Of a stretch of 64,000 bases of DNA, positions 9,244-18,699 are shown piece by piece; within the stretch, counting starts at the first letter, position 1; every line of letters begins with the position of its first letter. The notes below the pieces were generated by a model. That model was not told the origin of the DNA. It saw only the letters and a program-made list of their open reading frames with translations, and ran no database searches. Source of the DNA: Paracoccaceae bacterium (GTDB taxonomy: Bacteria; Pseudomonadota; Alphaproteobacteria; Rhodobacterales; Rhodobacteraceae); contig JAJEHS010000001.1 of NCBI GenBank assembly GCA_022823605.1, positions 62,001-126,000 on the forward strand, in the 5' to 3' direction. The position numbers and the translations under genes are program-made.

Positions 9244-10017
9244 CTAGACCGTTTCAACTCCACAAGTAGGACAGCCTTTTCTGTATGCTGTTCTGATTGT
9301 CCTGCTTTCACCATAGAGGGCATCCCAAATCAACAACCTCCTTTCCAGGATTTTGCCGGCACCGGTAATCAGCTTGATGGTTTCTGATGCCATTATCGTA
9401 CCGATAATACCTGGCAGGGAACCCAAGACACCCAATTCAGAACAGGTCCGGGCCATTTCTCCGGTCGGTTCTTCAGGGAAAATGCATTCATAGCATGGCT
9501 TGCCTGTAAATACGGAAACCTGTCCCTCCCACTGGCTTATGGCGCCAAAAACAAGGGGTATGCCGTTTTTCATACAGCACCGATTGACGACCTTTCGACT
9601 GGCAAAACTATCCGTTCCATCAACAACCACATCACAATTCCCTACCAGAGAGTCAACGTTTGCTTCATCAAGAGGATAATCGTGAATTGAAATGTCTGTA
9701 TAGGGATTTTGTTTGAGCAGATTTTCCCTGGCACTTTCAACCTTTGACAAACCTACTTGTGTTTCGTCGAAAATAACCTGTCTCTGGAGATTAGATATAT
9801 TGACCTTGTCAAAATCCACCAGCTTGATTGCACCTACTCCAGCTGCATTTAGATACTGCAGGACTGGCGTTCCCAATCCACCTGCCCCAATCACCAGAAC
9901 CCTAGCATTTTTCAACTTGGTCTGACCGGAACCTCCTATATCCCTTAGCACGATATGCCTTGCATAACGCTGCAATTCGTCGGGTGAGATTTTTTTTGTG
10001 GTTGCTTTTTCTATCAA
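9244..10017 (-). CDS. HesA/MoeB/ThiF family adenylyltransferase
   Basis: E1-like enzyme, 257 residues, that adenylates the C-terminal glycine of a small ubiquitin-fold sulphur carrier (MoaD or ThiS). The nucleotide loop GAGGLGTPVLQYLNAAGVG lies at about residues 38-56. Zinc Cys pairs are CYECIFP and CPTCGV, and the likely catalytic Cys is in GEMARTCSELG. The best start is TTG at 10017 with a weak CAGG upstream; an internal start cannot be excluded. No moaD or thiS is adjacent, so MoeB and ThiF roles cannot be separated. It lies downstream of coaBC-dut on the same strand with a 95-bp gap. Confidence 0.85.
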   Translation of the reverse strand: MIEKATTKKISPDELQRYARHIVLRDIGGSGQTKLKNARVLVIGAGGLGTPVLQYLNAAGVGAIKLVDFDKVNISNLQRQVIFDETQVGLSKVESARENLLKQNPYTDISIHDYPLDEANVDSLVGNCDVVVDGTDSFASRKVVNRCCMKNGIPLVFGAISQWEGQVSVFTGKPCYECIFPEEPTGEMARTCSELGVLGSLPGIIGTIMASETIKLITGAGKILERRLLIWDALYGESRTIRTAYRKGCPTCGVETV

Positions 10018-10112
10018 GTTAAACCTGGATCAATTTACCGAATTATCTTCTCCACAATTCAAAAAGGATGTGAAGCAATTGCTGTTTGCCTACGATTGTC
10101 ATCAAGTAACCT

Positions 10113-10574
10113 CTACCTACCGGTTGAGCCGAATCCTCCCTCGCTTCTTAACGTCGGAGATAATGTGTCGACTTCTACAATACTGACTCCTTCCACCTTG
10201 CAAATGACCAGTTGGGCAATCCTGTCTCCATGTCTAATCCTGAATTCCTTTTGGCCAAGGTTTATCAGGAGTATTCCCACTTCACCCCTGTAGTCGCTGT
10301 CAATGGTTCCAGGGGAGTTCAATATCGAGATTCCATGCTTGAATGCCAATCCCGATCTAGACCGAATCTGCCCTTCGTAACCATGAGGAATGTTAATTTT
10401 CAAACCGGTTGGAATCAGCCGCCTTTCACCAGGTCCGAGTAAAATACCATCTGCACGATTCTCTTTTTCTAGATTCGTCCTGAGATCCAATCCGGCAGAA
10501 TGTGGTGTTGCTCGTGCTGGTAAGGCGACAGCGGGATCGCTACCCTGTACCCTGACAATGGTTAGGGGAACCAA
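10113..10574 (-). CDS. dut: dUTP diphosphatase
   Basis: Trimeric dUTPase that hydrolyses dUTP to dUMP and pyrophosphate, keeping uracil out of DNA and feeding dTMP synthesis. All five motifs are seen: AGLDLRT, GQIRSRSGLA, GTIDSDYRGEV, RIAQLVI and the C-terminal RSEGGFGSTG. TTG 10574 is favoured as start because AGGGAAGGA lies seven bases before it and the product is then 153 residues, the normal size; an in-frame ATG at 10619 would add 15 residues inside coaBC. The start is a few bases downstream of the coaBC stop, so the two genes are coupled, an arrangement frequent in bacteria. Confidence 0.93.
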   Translation of the reverse strand: MVPLTIVRVQGSDPAVALPARATPHSAGLDLRTNLEKENRADGILLGPGERRLIPTGLKINIPHGYEGQIRSRSGLAFKHGISILNSPGTIDSDYRGEVGILLINLGQKEFRIRHGDRIAQLVICKVEGVSIVEVDTLSPTLRSEGGFGSTGR

Positions 10575-10575
10575 A

Positions 10576-11784
10576 TCAGGTTCCTTCCCTGTTAATATCT
10601 TGGTAAATCCTGTCGGCAAGCCTTACCCCGACTTCTTTCTTGGACATTCTGGGCCATTTGTCATTTTCAGTGCGACTAAGGAAAAGCACTTCATTGAAAT
10701 CACCCCCCATCGTGTCGGTTTCTTCCCCTATGTCATTTCCCAATATCCAATCGCAGCCCTTCTTCTCAAGCTTCTTGATAGCATTGGCCTTCAAATGATT
10801 TGTTTCGGCAGCAAAACCCACGACTAGTCTTGGCCTGTTTTTTTTATCATTTGAGATCACTTGAAGAATGTCCGGGTTTTGAACAAAGGAAAGTTTCAAA
10901 CCTTGAGACTGATTTTTCTTTTTCAATTTATGATCAGTATATTCAGCAATTTTCCAGTCGGAAACCGCTGCTGCAGATACAAAGACATCTGCCGGTAGGG
11001 AACTGGTAGCGGCGTTCAACATTTCATTGGCAGAATTAACATGGATAATTTCCATTCCTGCTTGGGGCAATACACTTCCGGGCCCGGCTATAAATACAAC
11101 GTCAAAACCTTTTTCATAAAGTGCATTGGCGATTTCACTACCCTGTTTGCCTGAAGATTGGTTGGAAATGTATCTTACGGGATCAATTGCCTCTCTCGTC
11201 GGCCCTGAGGTAACTATGGCCCTGTACTTTCTTTCGAAAGGAAGATCAAATCTTCGTTCAAGCTCAGCAACCATATCAACCGGTTCCAGCATCCTGCCCA
11301 TGCCGTACTCACCACATGCCATTGAACCATGGGTAGGTCCGATAAATTCGTAACCATAGGATTTGAGCCGTTCAATATTGATCTGGGTCGCCCTATTTTC
11401 CCACATTCTGACATTCATGGCTGGTGCAAATACCACTTTGCTGGTTGTTGCCAGAATTATTGCTGAGGCCAAATCATTGGCCAAACCGGTGGCCGCCTTA
11501 GCCAAAAAATCAGCTGTTGCAGGAGCAACGACAATCAGGTCAGCCCATCTGGCCAACTCTATGTGACTGAAATGTGCTTCGTTTTCGGGATCGAATAAAT
11601 CAGTGGGAACACTGTTTCCAGTAATTGAGGCAACCGCCAAAGGTGTAATGAAATGTTCTCCTGCCCTGGTTAATATCCCCCTGACCTCAAAGTTTTTTTC
11701 TTTTAACCTGCGTATAAAATCCAATGATTTGTAGGAAGCAATTCCACCACCTATAATCAGCAGGATTTTTTTCTGTTCATTCAT
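10576..11784 (-). CDS. coaBC: Bifunctional phosphopantothenoylcysteine decarboxylase / phosphopantothenate-cysteine ligase
   Basis: Two steps of coenzyme A synthesis in one protein of about 402 residues. The N-terminal FMN-dependent decarboxylase domain (CoaC) shows GGGIASYKSL, the His-containing SHIELARWADLIVVAPATA segment, PAMNVRMWE and the substrate clamp around GSMACGEYGMGRM. The C-terminal ligase domain (CoaB) begins near AIVTSGPTREAIDPVRYISN and has VSAAAVSDW and the Lys-rich KKKNQSQG loop. ATG 11784 (MNEQKKILLI) is preferred to an upstream ATG at 11817 because family members begin just before the first beta strand. It reads into dut. Confidence 0.93.
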   Translation of the reverse strand: MNEQKKILLIIGGGIASYKSLDFIRRLKEKNFEVRGILTRAGEHFITPLAVASITGNSVPTDLFDPENEAHFSHIELARWADLIVVAPATADFLAKAATGLANDLASAIILATTSKVVFAPAMNVRMWENRATQINIERLKSYGYEFIGPTHGSMACGEYGMGRMLEPVDMVAELERRFDLPFERKYRAIVTSGPTREAIDPVRYISNQSSGKQGSEIANALYEKGFDVVFIAGPGSVLPQAGMEIIHVNSANEMLNAATSSLPADVFVSAAAVSDWKIAEYTDHKLKKKNQSQGLKLSFVQNPDILQVISNDKKNRPRLVVGFAAETNHLKANAIKKLEKKGCDWILGNDIGEETDTMGGDFNEVLFLSRTENDKWPRMSKKEVGVRLADRIYQDINREGT

Positions 11785-12008
11785 TTCATTGCCTAACCAT
11801 AATTGTATTCCATACAAAGTATATCATAAACTAATGAATGTTAAGGTTGTTGAACCGTTGACCATAAATCCCCATGAAAAGTTTGATTCAATTTTCCCTA
11901 GTCTTGGTATAAACACACCTGGTTTTATGGTAAGACAGTATTTTACTCAAATCCATACTAATTTTTTTGTGGAATTAAATTGTATTTTTTATCCGTGGCT
12001 GTCAGAAA

Positions 12009-14867
12009 ATGAGTGGATTCAGGATACCTGAACGAGGTTCAGTTGACAAAAATTTCCCTCTGTCTTTCCAACTTGACAGTCGGGTTTATAACGGATTTAA
12101 GGGTGATACTGTCGCTTCAGCCTTGTTGGCATCGGGTGAAAAGGTTTTTGGAAGAAGTTTCAAGCTTCATCGCCCGAGGGGTATCTGGGGCTTTGGCAAT
12201 GAAGAGCCTAATGTCTTTTTGGATGTTACCCGTAACGGCAAAACAACCCCCAACCTCAGGGCAACGTTGATACCATTAACGAACAACCTTCTGCTTAAAT
12301 CCTCAAATTCATGGCCCGACGCTCGCAAGGATTGGTTAGGGGCATTGGATTTGTTGCGAAAATTCATTCCACCAGGGTTTTACTATAAAACATTTATCCA
12401 ACCCAATTGGCTGTTTTGGGAACCATTGATCAGAAGATTGGCGGGAATTGGGTATCTTGATCCGGAAAATTACCCAACACACATGCCAGTTAAAATCACC
12501 CATCGCTGTCCATTGCTGATCGTGGGTGGTGGCGCCGCCGGATTGGCAGCTGCCGAAGCTGCAGCAGATGATGGAATTCCGGTCTGGTTGATTGATGATG
12601 GTGAGGAATTGGGAGGCTCACTACAGTGGAGAGGAAATACTCCTTTTGAGATGCCCTGGCGAGAGTGGGTTGACAAGGTCAGTTTGAAGGTTTTGTCTGC
12701 CGGTGGCAGAATTCTGAACAATACGGTTGTCTGGGGTGTATTTGATCACCATCATTTTGCCGCTTGGGAAAAAAGATCGGATGGTCCTGATCACTTGTGG
12801 CGATTACGATCTGAAAAAGTGATTTTGGCCACAGGTGCCATTGAACGCCCCTTATGGTTTGCCAATAACGATCTGCCTGGAATCATGTCTGCCGAAGCAG
12901 CCTATCATTATCTGGAAAAATTTGGTGTGGTGGCCGGAAAAAAAATTGTCATAGCGACAGGCAACGATTACTCGTACATCCTGGCAGGGAAATTGGTAGA
13001 AGCCGGTTCAAGCGTTACCTTGCTCGATGCAAGGGATGATCATCAGGAGATACCACACGAAGGTGTAGATTTATTGACCAACGAACAGGTATTGGAAGTT
13101 CAGGGGTCAAAACAGGTTGAGCTCATCAAGACAGCCAATCGAAATTTTGAAGCAGATACTCTTCTGGTATCGGGTGGATTTACACCTTCTGTACATTTGT
13201 GGATGCAAGCAGGAGGAAAATTGAAATGGGATTCCAAGTCCGATTCCCTGATTGCTGAGAACAATCTTCCACATATTACAACTGTGGGTGCTGCCAATGG
13301 CAAATTTGATTTCATGGACGTTTTGGCCGATGGATATCAAGCTGGCGGTGGCAAAAACATTGAGGAAATGTTTCCCAGTGAAGGGAAAGTACATACCCTT
13401 TATCCCTTTCGACCAAACCAAACCGGATCAGATCGAATTTGGGTGGATTATTTTAATGATGTTACCCTTGCCGATGTTGAAAATGTCTTTGATGAGGGTT
13501 ACTCCGAAGTTGAACATCTCAAGAGGTATACTACCCTGGGAATGGCAGTAGATCAGGGGAAAACCTCCAATCTAGCCGGAATTTTTCTCCTTTCAAGTCT
13601 TTCGGGTGATCCAATGGAAGCTATTGGAACAACCACATTCAGACCGCCATATGTACCCGTACCACTCAGTATCATTACCGGTCAAAGACATGGTGCCAAG
13701 TTCAATCCCCTGAAACGTTTGGAACTGGAATCATTTCACCGTAGCCTTGGTGCGGAATTTCGAGAATATGGCGGTTGGTTGCGACCTTCAAAATATGAGA
13801 AGGGAGACGAGATCGAGGCTGCCAGAACAGAGGCCAGAATTGCCAGGGAAAAGGTTGTATTGTTCGATGCATCCCCTCTTGGTAAAATCGAGGTCATCGG
13901 AACGGATGCCGGCAAGCTTTTGGACTATTGTTTCTATATACGGGTTTCAAATCTGAAACCCGGTAAAATCAGGTATAATTTCATGCTGACAGAAGGAGGC
14001 ATCATTTTGGACGATGGGATTATCCTGAAATTGAACAACAATCGGTATATAGTATCAGCATCCAGTTCACATGTGGACGTTATCAGACTCAATTTGGAGG
14101 AAGCCAGGCAGGATAGGTTTGGTGATTCAATTTTGGCGATTCATGACACAACCCATAACTGGGCAACCCTTACGGTTGCGGGTCCCATGGCTTCCGAAGC
14201 ACTGAAACTATCAGACCTCCCAGATTATTCCCGTATTGAGGCCCTGCCCCACATGTCAGTTATCGAAACTGGTTCTGACGATTTGCATTACAGAATAGCC
14301 AGAGTCAGTTTCACAGGTGAACAATCCTATGAGATTTCTGTACCGGCTGGTCATGTAGGGAACTTGCTAGAAGAGGTATATCCTGTTGTAAAAAACATGG
14401 GTGGTACCTTTATCGGTGTTGAAGCCTCCGCCCTGTTGAGGGCTGAAAAGGGTTATATACTGGTTGGCAAGGATACCGATGGATTAACCATGCCTCAGGA
14501 TTTGGGTATTTCTGGCCCGATGAACAGACGTAAGGATGAATTTCTGGGCAAGAGATCGCTCTTTTCAATCGAGGGAAAAAGAACCGACCGCAGACAGCTG
14601 GTTGGAATCAAGGTTGATTCTGATCATCCCGTTCTTCCAACAGGTGCCCATCTCGTACCCGCAACAGGTCCGCGACGATCACTAGGGTTCATCACATCAA
14701 GTTACTTCAGTCCCAACCTCAATCAACCAATTGCACTTGCGCTCTGCGAGAATGGTTTGGCAAGTATGGGGCAAGGGGTCGGAATATTCAACAAGGACAA
14801 GGTATATCAAGGTGAGATATGTTCACCCTGCTTTTTTGATATTGATGGAGAACGGCTCAATGGATGA
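12009..14867 (+). CDS. soxA: Sarcosine oxidase alpha subunit, heterotetrameric type
   Basis: Large subunit of heterotetrameric sarcosine oxidase, 952 residues. Its N-terminal domain has GYQGDTLA-like YNGFKGDTVASALLASG and FKLHRPRGIWGFGNEEPN. A Rossmann NAD/FAD domain (GGGAAGLAAAEAAADDG, about residues 172-188) follows, and the C-terminal half is a GcvT-like tetrahydrofolate-binding domain ending with MPQDLGISGPMNRRKDEFLGKR (about residues 830-851). The known enzyme oxidatively demethylates sarcosine to glycine, with 5,10-methylene-THF and H2O2. The next gene, encoding the gamma subunit, overlaps its stop. The beta subunit that carries covalent FMN, and the delta subunit, are not next to it; the usual order is soxBDAG. 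Confidence 0.88.
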   Translation: MSGFRIPERGSVDKNFPLSFQLDSRVYNGFKGDTVASALLASGEKVFGRSFKLHRPRGIWGFGNEEPNVFLDVTRNGKTTPNLRATLIPLTNNLLLKSSNSWPDARKDWLGALDLLRKFIPPGFYYKTFIQPNWLFWEPLIRRLAGIGYLDPENYPTHMPVKITHRCPLLIVGGGAAGLAAAEAAADDGIPVWLIDDGEELGGSLQWRGNTPFEMPWREWVDKVSLKVLSAGGRILNNTVVWGVFDHHHFAAWEKRSDGPDHLWRLRSEKVILATGAIERPLWFANNDLPGIMSAEAAYHYLEKFGVVAGKKIVIATGNDYSYILAGKLVEAGSSVTLLDARDDHQEIPHEGVDLLTNEQVLEVQGSKQVELIKTANRNFEADTLLVSGGFTPSVHLWMQAGGKLKWDSKSDSLIAENNLPHITTVGAANGKFDFMDVLADGYQAGGGKNIEEMFPSEGKVHTLYPFRPNQTGSDRIWVDYFNDVTLADVENVFDEGYSEVEHLKRYTTLGMAVDQGKTSNLAGIFLLSSLSGDPMEAIGTTTFRPPYVPVPLSIITGQRHGAKFNPLKRLELESFHRSLGAEFREYGGWLRPSKYEKGDEIEAARTEARIAREKVVLFDASPLGKIEVIGTDAGKLLDYCFYIRVSNLKPGKIRYNFMLTEGGIILDDGIILKLNNNRYIVSASSSHVDVIRLNLEEARQDRFGDSILAIHDTTHNWATLTVAGPMASEALKLSDLPDYSRIEALPHMSVIETGSDDLHYRIARVSFTGEQSYEISVPAGHVGNLLEEVYPVVKNMGGTFIGVEASALLRAEKGYILVGKDTDGLTMPQDLGISGPMNRRKDEFLGKRSLFSIEGKRTDRRQLVGIKVDSDHPVLPTGAHLVPATGPRRSLGFITSSYFSPNLNQPIALALCENGLASMGQGVGIFNKDKVYQGEICSPCFFDIDGERLNG

Positions 14868-15390
14868 GAGGCAATGGGAATGGCGTGATTTCAAAGTGGG
14901 AGAAATCTTCTCCAAGAAGGGACTTGGGGTAACCCTGATGCCCCCGAGGGGAAATCTCATGCTATCTGGAAATCTACCCAAGGCATTCCGTTATCTTGAT
15001 TTGGATGTTCCCATGCTGGGTATGGATGGAATTGCCAAGGATGATTTTGCCCTGCTCACTGGTACGAACAAGTGCTTGTTGTCCACACGGGAAAGAATCG
15101 AAGTGGCGAATGGCTGGTTCGAAGAGGGATTCATGATCTCTTCTGCCGACTTTCAATGGAAACAGCTGCACCTTGAGGGTCCTGCCACGAGGATGGTACT
15201 GGCACAAGGTATCATGCATGAATTGACCTCAAGATCCTGTATCACAATGGTCTTTGGTAAGGTCTCCCTGGTCGTACGATCTGAATCCGGTTATTTTCTG
15301 TTTGTCGATTCCCCCTATCTGCAATATTTCATCGACTGTCTGGACTCATGTGACCTGATCGAGGACGAAAACAATCCTTTGTTGAGTTGA
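14860..15390 (+). CDS. soxG: Sarcosine oxidase gamma subunit-like protein
   Basis: A 176-residue protein read from ATG 14860, overlapping the last codons of soxA (ATGGATGA). GGAGAAC lies nine bases upstream. An in-frame ATG at 14845 is possible but has no better site. The sequence has the GcvT-like half-domain of SoxG: a central DLDVPMLGMDG region, LLSTRERIEVANGWF, FQWKQLHLEGPATRMVLAQG and a basic C-terminal strand FGKVSLVVRSESGYFLFV. Sequence conservation in this subunit is low, so identification rests largely on the overlap with soxA. Confidence 0.7.
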   Translation: MDERQWEWRDFKVGEIFSKKGLGVTLMPPRGNLMLSGNLPKAFRYLDLDVPMLGMDGIAKDDFALLTGTNKCLLSTRERIEVANGWFEEGFMISSADFQWKQLHLEGPATRMVLAQGIMHELTSRSCITMVFGKVSLVVRSESGYFLFVDSPYLQYFIDCLDSCDLIEDENNPLLS

Positions 15391-15485
15391 ATTACCTGAT
15401 CATGATCTTTGTATTACTTCGAAAAAGAGCTTTGATGTTGCCTGCCAGCAATCGACATCATGTCATGGACAAGGGAATTTGAGAC

Positions 15486-16025
15486 GTGCAGAACTATTCT
15501 GAATTTCCAAAACTCACCTTGGTTACCGGTGGTATTTCATCCGGTAAATCCCTTTGGGTTGAAGGTTTTGTCAAGCGGGCAGGCAAGCGTAAAACATATT
15601 TGGCTACTGCAGTGCCCCTGGATGATGAGCTCAATGAAAAAATCAGGAAACACCAGGAAAGAAGAGGTGAAAACTGGCAATTGCTGGAGGACCCTTTTAC
15701 TGATGGCAGCATTTTTCTGAAGTTTGGCGAGGGTAACATTATTCTGTTTGAATGCATGTCTACATGGTTGGGGAATCTACTGTACAAAAAGGTTGACCTC
15801 GAAGTTCACCTCAACAATTTTCTGGCAAACCTGGCTGCTTCTAAAGCCAATATAGTGGTTGTGTCCGTAGAATCGGGCAGTGGTGTCATTCCCATGGATA
15901 AAACCACCCGGACGTTTGTCAAGGAAATCGGTACCCTGAACCGGAGAATTGCCGGAATATCAGACCTGACCATTCTGATAACAGCAGGGATTCCCTTGGT
16001 AATCAAAGGTCATTTACCCTCATGA
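15486..16025 (+). CDS. cobU: Adenosylcobinamide kinase / guanylyltransferase (CobU/CobP type)
   Basis: Bifunctional enzyme of cobalamin assembly and salvage, 179 residues from GTG 15486. It phosphorylates adenosylcobinamide and then transfers GMP. The P-loop is GGISSGKS (residues 15-22). The RKHQERRGENW segment holds the His expected to carry GMP, and ESGSGVIPMDKTTRTF matches the family signature near the C-terminal third. The stop overlaps the next start (ATGA at 16022-16025). No other corrin gene lies here, which suggests salvage of a nucleotide-loop precursor; this is inference. Confidence 0.85.
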   Translation: MQNYSEFPKLTLVTGGISSGKSLWVEGFVKRAGKRKTYLATAVPLDDELNEKIRKHQERRGENWQLLEDPFTDGSIFLKFGEGNIILFECMSTWLGNLLYKKVDLEVHLNNFLANLAASKANIVVVSVESGSGVIPMDKTTRTFVKEIGTLNRRIAGISDLTILITAGIPLVIKGHLPS

Positions 16026-16606
16026 ACAGAAGCTTATTCTGGGTTCGCCATGCCGCAACCAATGCCAGAGGTTTATACGGTTGGACTGATGTTGGAGTTG
16101 ATCTGTCCGATAAACAAAATCTGTCATGGCTCAATGAAACCCTGCCCGGTGAAGCCATTATCATTTCCTCTGATTTAAAAAGAGCCAGTCGGACCGCCGA
16201 TGCAATTCAGGGCAGTCGAACAAGATTGCCTGATGAAAGAAATCTAAGGGAATTGCATTTTGGAAGATGGGAGGGGAAAACTCCTCAGGAAATTTCCGAG
16301 GTCGACAGGGTTCTGTCAATTGATTTCTGGGAAAAACCCGGCGATATCAAGGCACCTGATGGAGAAAGTTGGAATGATCTTTCTCACCGAGTCAATGAGG
16401 TTGTGGGTAAAATCACCCAACAATATCCTAAAATTGATTTGATTTTCGTAGCACATTACGCAGTTATCTTGACCCAGATTCAACGTGTCTTGGGTGTTTC
16501 CACCCTTCAGGTATTGCATCGAAGAATCCACAATCTATCCCTCACGAAGATAACTGAGCGCAACAACAAATTGGAACTTGATTTCAGTAACAAACTCTCT
16601 GAATAA
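16022..16606 (+). CDS. Histidine phosphatase superfamily protein, probable alpha-ribazole phosphatase
   Basis: A 194-residue phosphoglycerate mutase-like phosphatase. The catalytic His lies in FWVRHAATNARGLYGWTD (RHA rather than the common RHG), followed by LRELHFGRWEGKTPQEI and a second catalytic His in FVAHYAVI. Its overlap with cobU by four bases supports a role as alpha-ribazole-5-phosphate phosphatase (CobC) in cobalamin nucleotide-loop assembly; the family alone would not prove that substrate. It ends 10 bp from the convergent gshB. Confidence 0.78.
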   Translation: MNRSLFWVRHAATNARGLYGWTDVGVDLSDKQNLSWLNETLPGEAIIISSDLKRASRTADAIQGSRTRLPDERNLRELHFGRWEGKTPQEISEVDRVLSIDFWEKPGDIKAPDGESWNDLSHRVNEVVGKITQQYPKIDLIFVAHYAVILTQIQRVLGVSTLQVLHRRIHNLSLTKITERNNKLELDFSNKLSE

Positions 16607-16616
16607 CTCCAAGGGC

Positions 16617-17567
16617 TTAGTTTTGGGGTTGGATTTTATCCACAATGGAATCCCAGATCAAACCGGCAACGTTTACCCCATCAAATCGCTCTAATTCGAC
16701 CATACCCGTCGGTGAGGTCATATTGATTTCGGTCAACTTGTCGCCGATGATATCAATCCCGGTAAAGATCAGTCCATTCTCGGACAATACGTTCTCAATC
16801 CTAGAACAGATCAGATAATCATTTTCCGTGAGCTTGCATGGATTGGCAGTACCTCCAACATGTAAATTTGAGCGTGTTTCACCTTTCTGTGGTATGCGAT
16901 TGATCGCACCAACCGGTTTTCCGTCAACCAGAATAACCCGCTTGTCACCCTCCGAAATTGCTGGCAGATACTCCTGGACAATTATCGGTTCCCTGCTGCT
17001 TTGGAAAAACATCTCACAGAGTGAATTCAAATTCCCGTCATTGGCGGCAATTTTAAAAATACCCGCTCCACCGTTTCCAAAAAGGGGCTTAATAATCAAA
17101 TCACCATGTTTGTCCCTGAACCTCCTTACCTCTGAAATATTCCTAGTTATCAGGGTTGCCGGTATAATGTCGGGAAAATCGAGTACGATAAGTTTTTCAG
17201 GAAAATTCCTGACCCAGAAAGGATTATTCACAACCAGGGTATCATCCATTATCAGTTCCAATAAATGGGTCGTTGTAATATATGACATGTCAAAGGGTGG
17301 ATCCTGACGAAGCCAAACCACATCAAGGTCCCTGAGGTTTATTTCCCTCTTTTGACCCAATCCATAATAGTTGGTACTGTCCTTGCTGACTTGCAGGGAA
17401 TGCCCCTCGGCAATCACATTCCCTTCCCGATAATACAAATCGGTTGGAAGATAATAGAACAACTCATATCCCCTGCTTTGAGCCTCAAGGGCCAACCGAA
17501 AACTACTGTCTCCATGAATATCTATGGATCCGATATGATCCATCTGAAAAGCAACTTTAATCGTCAT
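16617..17567 (-). CDS. gshB: Glutathione synthase
   Basis: ATP-grasp ligase joining gamma-glutamylcysteine and glycine, 316 residues, cytoplasmic. The N-terminal substrate domain begins IKVAFQMDHIGSIDIHGDSS. The ATP-grasp core includes DLIIKPLFGNGGAGIFKI, VQEYLPAISEGDKRVILVDG, the mobile-loop region RIPQKGETRSNLHVGG and the metal-binding end EINMTSPTGMVELERFDG. All are as in bacterial GshB. It is followed downstream on the other strand by cobC and preceded by rsmI on the same strand, a common neighbourhood for gshB in alphaproteobacteria. Confidence 0.93.
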   Translation of the reverse strand: MTIKVAFQMDHIGSIDIHGDSSFRLALEAQSRGYELFYYLPTDLYYREGNVIAEGHSLQVSKDSTNYYGLGQKREINLRDLDVVWLRQDPPFDMSYITTTHLLELIMDDTLVVNNPFWVRNFPEKLIVLDFPDIIPATLITRNISEVRRFRDKHGDLIIKPLFGNGGAGIFKIAANDGNLNSLCEMFFQSSREPIIVQEYLPAISEGDKRVILVDGKPVGAINRIPQKGETRSNLHVGGTANPCKLTENDYLICSRIENVLSENGLIFTGIDIIGDKLTEINMTSPTGMVELERFDGVNVAGLIWDSIVDKIQPQN

Positions 17568-17634
17568 TAATCTAGGTCCATTTTTCTGGCGCGATTGACA
17601 TGGGCTTTGTTATTATTTCATGTCATTACAATAT

Positions 17635-18489
17635 CTACTTATTTTCCCGATTGGCGGAAAGTTTCAAAGCCAAACTATAAACTTCCTTGCGGGGCAAATT
17701 AAACATTCCGGAAATTTCTGAAACAGCATCCTTTACACTTTTGTTCCTTAATGCTTGTGAAAGGAGGTCTGAAATATCCATTTCGGGTTTCCCAGTTCTG
17801 TCTCGTTCAATAACAATTACCATTTCACCCTTAACCTTTTCTTGCATGAAGTGTTTTTTCAGTTCTCCAAGTGAACCTCTCCTGACCTCTTCAAACCTTT
17901 TTGTCATTTCACGACAAATGGAAGCCATTCTTTCCTTACCCAAAACATCCTGCATATCTGCAAGCGAACTTTCCAGTCTGTTGGGTGATTCAAAGACGAT
18001 TAACGTGGCTTGCACAAATCTGTATTCCTCAAGAACCTTTTTCCTTGCACCTCTCGTTTGGGGAAGAAAACCCAAATAGACAAACCTGTCTGGTTCAATA
18101 CCAGATACGGTAAGTGCTGCAAGCATTGCCGATGGGCCCGGAACCGGTATTATATTAATCCCCTTTTCAATCGCCCCCTTGACCAACTTGAAGCCGGGGT
18201 CGGAAACCAATGGGGTGCCCGCCTCCGAAACCAGGGCCATGCTTTTACCGACTTCCAAAGATCTCATAATGGATTCAAAGCGTTTTGGCTTGCTGAAATC
18301 ATGATAGGACATGATATCGCCCAAAGGTCTTGAAATGGCATGAATTGTCAGTAATCGCTTCAAGGTACGAGTATCTTCCGCGATCAACATTTCGGCTTCC
18401 TTCAGAACATCCAGTGCCCTGAGTGTTACATCCCTGGCATTTCCGATTGGGGTAGATACCAGATATAATCCGCCGGGTAATGTGTTCAT
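17635..18489 (-). CDS. rsmI: 16S rRNA 2'-O-methyltransferase (C1402)
   Basis: Tetrapyrrole methylase-fold enzyme that methylates the ribose of C1402 in 16S rRNA using S-adenosylmethionine. From ATG 18489 it has 284 residues (MNTLPGGLYLVSTPIGNA). Other motifs are LIAEDTRTLKRLL, LVSEAGTPLVSDPGFKLV, the SAM-pocket PVPGPSAMLAALTVSGIE, and the C-terminal basic helix region FNLPRKEVYSLAL. TTG/GTG codons slightly upstream (18501, 18498) are possible starts. The gene is divergent from an LppC-type lipoprotein. A yraN homologue, often present between these genes and gshB, is absent. Confidence 0.92.
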   Translation of the reverse strand: MNTLPGGLYLVSTPIGNARDVTLRALDVLKEAEMLIAEDTRTLKRLLTIHAISRPLGDIMSYHDFSKPKRFESIMRSLEVGKSMALVSEAGTPLVSDPGFKLVKGAIEKGINIIPVPGPSAMLAALTVSGIEPDRFVYLGFLPQTRGARKKVLEEYRFVQATLIVFESPNRLESSLADMQDVLGKERMASICREMTKRFEEVRRGSLGELKKHFMQEKVKGEMVIVIERDRTGKPEMDISDLLSQALRNKSVKDAVSEISGMFNLPRKEVYSLALKLSANRENK

Positions 18490-18699
18490 AAAATTCACCA
18501 ATGAGGGAATTAGGAATTATCTAACCAAAAATCAAAGTAAACTATCTTATCAATAAAACATCAAGGGCGGTGTTGCTCAAATTGTCAACCATACTTTCCG
18601 AGGGTTAAATTATGACAAAATCCAATTACATTGTAGATAGACGGTTTAATCCATTTTTGATCCCATGGCATAATCATCAATTCCGTTAGAGTAGGAAAA

